This document shows, piece by piece, positions 25,403 through 28,544 of a stretch of DNA of 28,544 bases. The position numbers were made by a program, and so were the translations under genes. Every line of letters begins with the position of its first letter. Position 1 is the first letter of the stretch. Origin of the DNA: DATDDB01 sp036524005 (lineage in GTDB: Bacteria > Pseudomonadota > Gammaproteobacteria > Burkholderiales > Gallionellaceae). The notes beneath the pieces are model-generated. The model was not told the origin of the DNA and did no database searches. It saw only the letters and a list, made by a program, of their open reading frames with translations. The stretch is taken from contig DATDDB010000093.1 in NCBI GenBank assembly GCA_036524005.1, positions 1 through 28,544 of the forward strand, in the 5' to 3' direction.

Positions 25403-25725
25403 GTTGCGCTCCCGGAGCCGGTGAGCAGCCCGATGGCAGCGTCAAGGGCGCGCTGCTCCATACTGGAGGCGGATGCGCGTAGCGCCGCCGCACGCTCCGC
25501 ATGACGGCGCCTGAGCTCAGTAGTGGTCTGTTGCGCGCGCTGCTCGGCCTGGGAAAGCGCCGCAGTCTGGATTTCCTTCACGCGCGCGGCATGTCGCTCT
25601 TCCTGTGCACGCACTTCCTGGCGCGCCTGCTCGACGATGTCGCGCCGTTTTTCTTCGGCGAGGGCGATAACCAGCTCGGCCTTGGCTTCCGCATCCAGCA
25701 AACGCTTCAACGGTTCTTCTGCCAT
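25399..25725 (-). CDS. V/A-type ATPase peripheral stalk subunit G/H
   Basis: A 108-residue, almost wholly helical coiled-coil protein rich in Ala, Glu, Arg and Gln (for example KRRDIVEQARQEVRAQEE). It is of the size and character of the G/H subunit that pairs with E in the peripheral stalk. Assignment relies mainly on position as first gene of the ATPase operon, since such coiled coils diverge quickly. Two adjacent ATGs exist; GGAGGA (25734-25729) touches the first (25728), so I take 25725. Confidence 0.75.
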   Translation of the reverse strand: MAEEPLKRLLDAEAKAELVIALAEEKRRDIVEQARQEVRAQEERHAARVKEIQTAALSQAEQRAQQTTTELRRRHAERAAALRASASSMEQRALDAAIGLLTGSGSAT

Positions 25726-25781
25726 CATTCCTCCGCGCTTGTAGTTACCGGCGTGAAAACCTTCACTGCACCTGCGCTTGA

Positions 25782-25787
25782 ATTATA
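25782..25787 (-). promoter_or_regulatory. Consensus -10 box upstream of the V-ATPase operon
   Basis: On the - strand TATAAT (25787..25782) is a perfect -10 hexamer 57 bases before the first ATPase gene. The best -35 at 17-bp spacing is TGTTTG, a poor match, so the promoter may be activator-dependent or of moderate strength. Confidence 0.5.
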
Positions 25788-26030
25788 GCGCGCCACGAAT
25801 GCGCCAAACAGGGGAAAGTAGCACCAGCCTCAAAGGACACATGCCATGCCCTCGGAGAGGGTAATGCGTCACCGCCTGCGCAAGCATTCGCGGTCACATA
25901 ACCTGCGTTGGCGGTACCAGCAATCAATACATTGGAAACGACGATTTCACCAGGACGGACTCGCCGGTCCTGGCCTCGATGCGATCCAGTGGATGCGCAT
26001 CGAGTCGGAGAGGGTAACGGTGGAGGGGGA
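25788..26030. other. Intergenic region between nrdB and the V-ATPase operon
   Basis: About 300 bp including the promoter above, with no supported gene. TCGGAGAGGGTAA occurs twice as a perfect 13-bp direct repeat (25852-25864 and 26005-26017). Between the copies lie two hairpins: CCAGGAC/GTCCTGG (25950-25956 with 25967-25973), and CTCGATGCG-ATCCA pairing with TGGAT-CGCATCGAG (25975-26004). The latter has 14 base pairs, one bulge and a minimal loop. Confidence 0.6.
25950..26004 (-). terminator. Tandem hairpins downstream of nrdB
   Basis: Two perfect or near-perfect inverted repeats stand back to back 27-81 bases after the nrdB stop: a 7-bp stem with a 10-nt loop and a 14-bp stem. Neither has a following T-run, so they may protect the nrdAB mRNA 3' end or assist termination rather than act as classical intrinsic terminators. 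Confidence 0.45.
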
Positions 26031-27188
26031 TCAGTCCCAGGACAGCGCGCCGCCGCTCTGGTACTCGGTGACGCGGGTTTCGAAGAAGTTCTTTTCCTTC
26101 TTGAGGTCTATCATTTCCGCCATCCAGGGGAAGGGGTTGCTGGCCCCCGGATACAGAATGTCCAGGCCGATCTGCTGGCAGCGGCGGTTGGCGATGAAGC
26201 GCAGGTATTCTTTGAACATGTTGGCGTTCAGGCCCAGGATGCCGCGCGGCATGGTGTCCTCGGCATAACGGTATTCGAGTTCCACGCCTTTTTGCACCAG
26301 GGCGCGGATTTCCTCGCGGAATTCCGGGGTCCACAGGTGTGGGTTTTCCAGCTTGATCTGGTTGATCACGTCCACGCCGAAGTTGAGGTGCATGGATTCG
26401 TCGCGCATGATGTACTGGTACTGTTCGGCAGCGCCCGTCATCTTGTTCTGGCGGCCCAGCGCCAGGATCTGCACGAAGCCCACATAGAAGAACAGCCCCT
26501 CCATGATGCAGGCGAACACGATCAGGCTCTTCAGCAGCTTCTGGTCGTTTTCGACAGTGCCCGTCTTGAAGTCCGGGTCGGTCAGTGTGTCGATGAACGG
26601 AATCAGGAACTCGTCCTTGTCGCGGATGCTGGACACTTCATGGTAGGCGTTGAACACTTCGCCCTCGTCCAGCCCCAGGCTTTCGACGATGTACTGGTAG
26701 GCGTGCGTGTGGATGGCCTCCTCGAAAGCCTGGCGCAGCAGGAACTGGCGGCATTCGGGGTTGGTGATGTGGCGGTAGGTGCCCAGGGCGATGTTGTTGG
26801 CCGCCAGGCTGTCGGCCGTGGTGAAGAAGCCCAGGTTGCGCTTGACCAGGCGGCGCTCGTCCTCGGTCAGGCCGTTGGGGTTCTTCCACAGCGCGATGTC
26901 TGCGGACATGTTCACTTCCTGCGGCATCCAGTGGTTGGCGCAGGCGGAGAGGTATTTTTCCCATGCCCACTTGTACTTGAACGGCACCAGCTGGTTCACG
27001 TCCGCGCTGCAATTGATGATGCGCTTGTCCTCCACGCGTATCCGGCCGGTTCCTGCGGAAGCGACGGTGTATGCATGCTCGTTTTCGATTTTCATGTTCT
27101 CTTTCATGGCGGGCATGGCGCCCGCGCTGTTCAGTCGCACGCTGGCCGGAATCACGGCGGGTGTTGCATCATCTTCAAATGTCAGCAT
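26031..27188 (-). CDS. nrdB: Class Ia ribonucleotide reductase beta subunit NrdB
   Basis: A 385-residue diiron-tyrosyl radical subunit that supplies the radical for reducing ribonucleotides to deoxyribonucleotides with NrdA. The metal ligands are visible: D126 (TTADSL), E157 and H160 (EEAIHTHAY), E230 (IMEGLFF), E264 and H267 (RDESMH). The radical tyrosine is Y164, four residues after H160, so this is the Tyr-type rather than the Phe-type chlamydial form. The first ~45 residues are variable. The ATG at 27188 has AGGAGG nine bases upstream. It follows nrdA after 36 bp in the same operon. Oxygen-dependent activity implies an aerobic or microaerobic lifestyle. Confidence 0.96.
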   Translation of the reverse strand: MLTFEDDATPAVIPASVRLNSAGAMPAMKENMKIENEHAYTVASAGTGRIRVEDKRIINCSADVNQLVPFKYKWAWEKYLSACANHWMPQEVNMSADIALWKNPNGLTEDERRLVKRNLGFFTTADSLAANNIALGTYRHITNPECRQFLLRQAFEEAIHTHAYQYIVESLGLDEGEVFNAYHEVSSIRDKDEFLIPFIDTLTDPDFKTGTVENDQKLLKSLIVFACIMEGLFFYVGFVQILALGRQNKMTGAAEQYQYIMRDESMHLNFGVDVINQIKLENPHLWTPEFREEIRALVQKGVELEYRYAEDTMPRGILGLNANMFKEYLRFIANRRCQQIGLDILYPGASNPFPWMAEMIDLKKEKNFFETRVTEYQSGGALSWD

Positions 27189-27224
27189 GTTCTCGCTCCT
27201 CCTGTTCTTTATTCAGCCGCACTG

Positions 27225-28544
27225 TTATTGACAAGCCTCACACTCCGGGTTGTCAATCGAGCAAAACTTCGGTTCTTCCGCCTCCGGCACGGTGTTGGAC
27301 ACTGCGTTCAGCGAGCCGGCGCGCGAGGTGGATTTTTCCGCCGAGGTCGCCCCCAGGGTGCGCAAGTAATAAGTGGTTTTCAGGCCGCGCACCCAGGCGT
27401 GCTTGTAGGTTTCGTCCAGCTTGCGCCCTGATACCCCTGCCATGTAGATGTTCAGCGATTGCGCCTGGTCTATCCATTTCTGGCGGCGCGAGGCCGCCTC
27501 GATCAGCCATTGCGGCTCGACTTCGAACGCGGTGGCATACAGGTTGCGCAGCTCCGCGGGGATGCGGTCTATCTTGGACAAGCTGCCATCGAAATACTTG
27601 AGGTCGGAAACCATCACCTCGTCCCACATGCCCAGCTGCTTGAGATCGTGCACCAGGTGGTCGTTGATCATGGTGAATTCGCCGGACAAATTGGATTTGA
27701 CGAATATGTTCTGGTAGGTCGGCTCGATGCTGGCCGCCACGCCCACGATGTTGGAGATGGTCGCGGTCGGCGCGATGGCGATGCAGTTGGAGTTGCGCAT
27801 GCCATGCTGTTTGATGCGCGCGCGCAGCGCATCCCAGTCCATGCTGACCGAGGAATCCACTTCCACATAACCGCCGCGCGATTCGCGCAGCAGGTCCAGC
27901 GAGTCCTGCGGCAGGATGCCGCGATCCCACAGGCTGCCGCGATAGGTCGAATAGCGGCCGCGCTCTTCGGCCAGCATGCTGGAGGCCCAGTAGGCGAAGT
28001 AGCACACCGCTTCCATGGAGCGGTCGGCAAATTCAACCGCCGCATCCGAGGCATAGGGCACGCGCAGTTCGTGCAGGCAATCCTGGAAGCCCATGATGCC
28101 CAGCCCCACCGGGCGGTGCTTGAGGTTGGCGTTGCGCGCCTTGGCCACTGCGTAGTAGTTGATGTCGATCACGTTGTCCAGCATGCGCATCGCGGTAGTG
28201 ACGGTGCGCTTGAGCTTGTCGTGGTCCAGTTGCCCATATTTCGCATGGCCCTTGGGGTACAGGTGCGCGGACAGGTTGACCGAGCCGAGGTTGCACACGG
28301 CGATTTCCGAGTCGGAGGTGTTCAGCGTGATCTCGGTGCACAGGTTGGAGCTATGCACCACGCCCACGTGCTGCTGCGGGCTGCGCACGTTGCACGGATC
28401 CTTGAAGGTCACCCACGGGTGGCCGGTCTCGAACAGCATGGTCAGCATCTTGCGCCACAGGCTGGCGGCCGGGATCTTCTTGGCCACGCGCATTTCGCCG
28501 CGCTCGGCCTTGGCTTCGTAGGCGGTGTAGCGTTCTTCGAAGGC
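27225..28544 (-). CDS. nrdA: Class Ia ribonucleotide reductase alpha subunit NrdA (3' part)
   Basis: The C-terminal ~439 residues of the catalytic subunit; the 5' part lies beyond the right edge. Visible are the substrate-site region SSNLCTEITLNTSDSEIAVCNLGSVN-type motif near 28320-28380 (with the active-site Cys, Asn and Glu pattern NLCTE), the LGIMGFQD motif, and APTATISNIVGVAASIEP-type sequence around 27740-27800. The protein ends in CEACQ, the flexible C-terminal cysteine pair that re-reduces the active site. The frame is open from 28544 through 28494 into the visible methionine, consistent with continuing coding sequence. Confidence 0.95.
   Translation of the reverse strand, partial: AFEERYTAYEAKAERGEMRVAKKIPAASLWRKMLTMLFETGHPWVTFKDPCNVRSPQQHVGVVHSSNLCTEITLNTSDSEIAVCNLGSVNLSAHLYPKGHAKYGQLDHDKLKRTVTTAMRMLDNVIDINYYAVAKARNANLKHRPVGLGIMGFQDCLHELRVPYASDAAVEFADRSMEAVCYFAYWASSMLAEERGRYSTYRGSLWDRGILPQDSLDLLRESRGGYVEVDSSVSMDWDALRARIKQHGMRNSNCIAIAPTATISNIVGVAASIEPTYQNIFVKSNLSGEFTMINDHLVHDLKQLGMWDEVMVSDLKYFDGSLSKIDRIPAELRNLYATAFEVEPQWLIEAASRRQKWIDQAQSLNIYMAGVSGRKLDETYKHAWVRGLKTTYYLRTLGATSAEKSTSRAGSLNAVSNTVPEAEEPKFCSIDNPECEACQ

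Overview
The window is high-GC, densely packed bacterial DNA. The families present (a Ralstonia-type NAD-linked hydrogenase, a short HypF, a lysine/alanine-rich histone-like protein, class Ia ribonucleotide reductase) point to a chemolithotrophic betaproteobacterium, perhaps of the Nitrosomonadales/Gallionellaceae. That placement is inference; no rRNA or other decisive marker is present.

Region 1 (1-2482) is sparse and looks accessory. It holds an AlpA/excisionase-type regulator, a histone H1-like gene with a clear intrinsic terminator, and about 1.1 kb of mostly non-coding DNA. That stretch includes an AT-rich patch with phased T-tracts, a weak small divergent gene candidate, and a possible sigma70 promoter just before the hydrogenase operon.

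Region 2 (2483-17024, all + strand) is one tightly packed block. hoxFUYH and hoxW encode a bidirectional NAD-linked [NiFe] hydrogenase and its maturation protease. porG, porA and porB encode a pyruvate-type 2-oxoacid:ferredoxin oxidoreductase. Next comes a GltD-like NAD(P)H flavoprotein with a ferredoxin tail, and then hypA, hypB, a short hypF, hypC, hypD and hypE for NiFe(CN)2CO assembly. Many genes overlap by a few bases. The layout suggests that pyruvate oxidation (or synthesis), the NAD(P)H pools and H2 turnover are expressed as one redox module. The only large breaks are a 68-bp palindromic repeat between hoxY and hoxH and a 118-bp gap with a perfect AT-rich palindrome before porG.

Region 3 (17040-25725, - strand) is a complete V/A-type rotary ATPase operon transcribed toward the hydrogenase block, in the order G/H-C-I-K-F-E-A-B-D. 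Nearly all its genes overlap, and a consensus TATAAT -10 lies just upstream. The two operons converge with only 15 bp between their stop codons.

Region 4 (26031-28544, - strand) holds nrdB and the 3' part of nrdA, the aerobic class Ia ribonucleotide reductase. Tandem hairpins and a 13-bp direct repeat lie between nrdB and the ATPase operon.

The most notable content is the hox-por-GltD/ferredoxin-hyp supercluster, with its ferredoxin-tailed electron carrier and HypF reduced to the carbamoyltransferase domain, next to a V-type ATPase.
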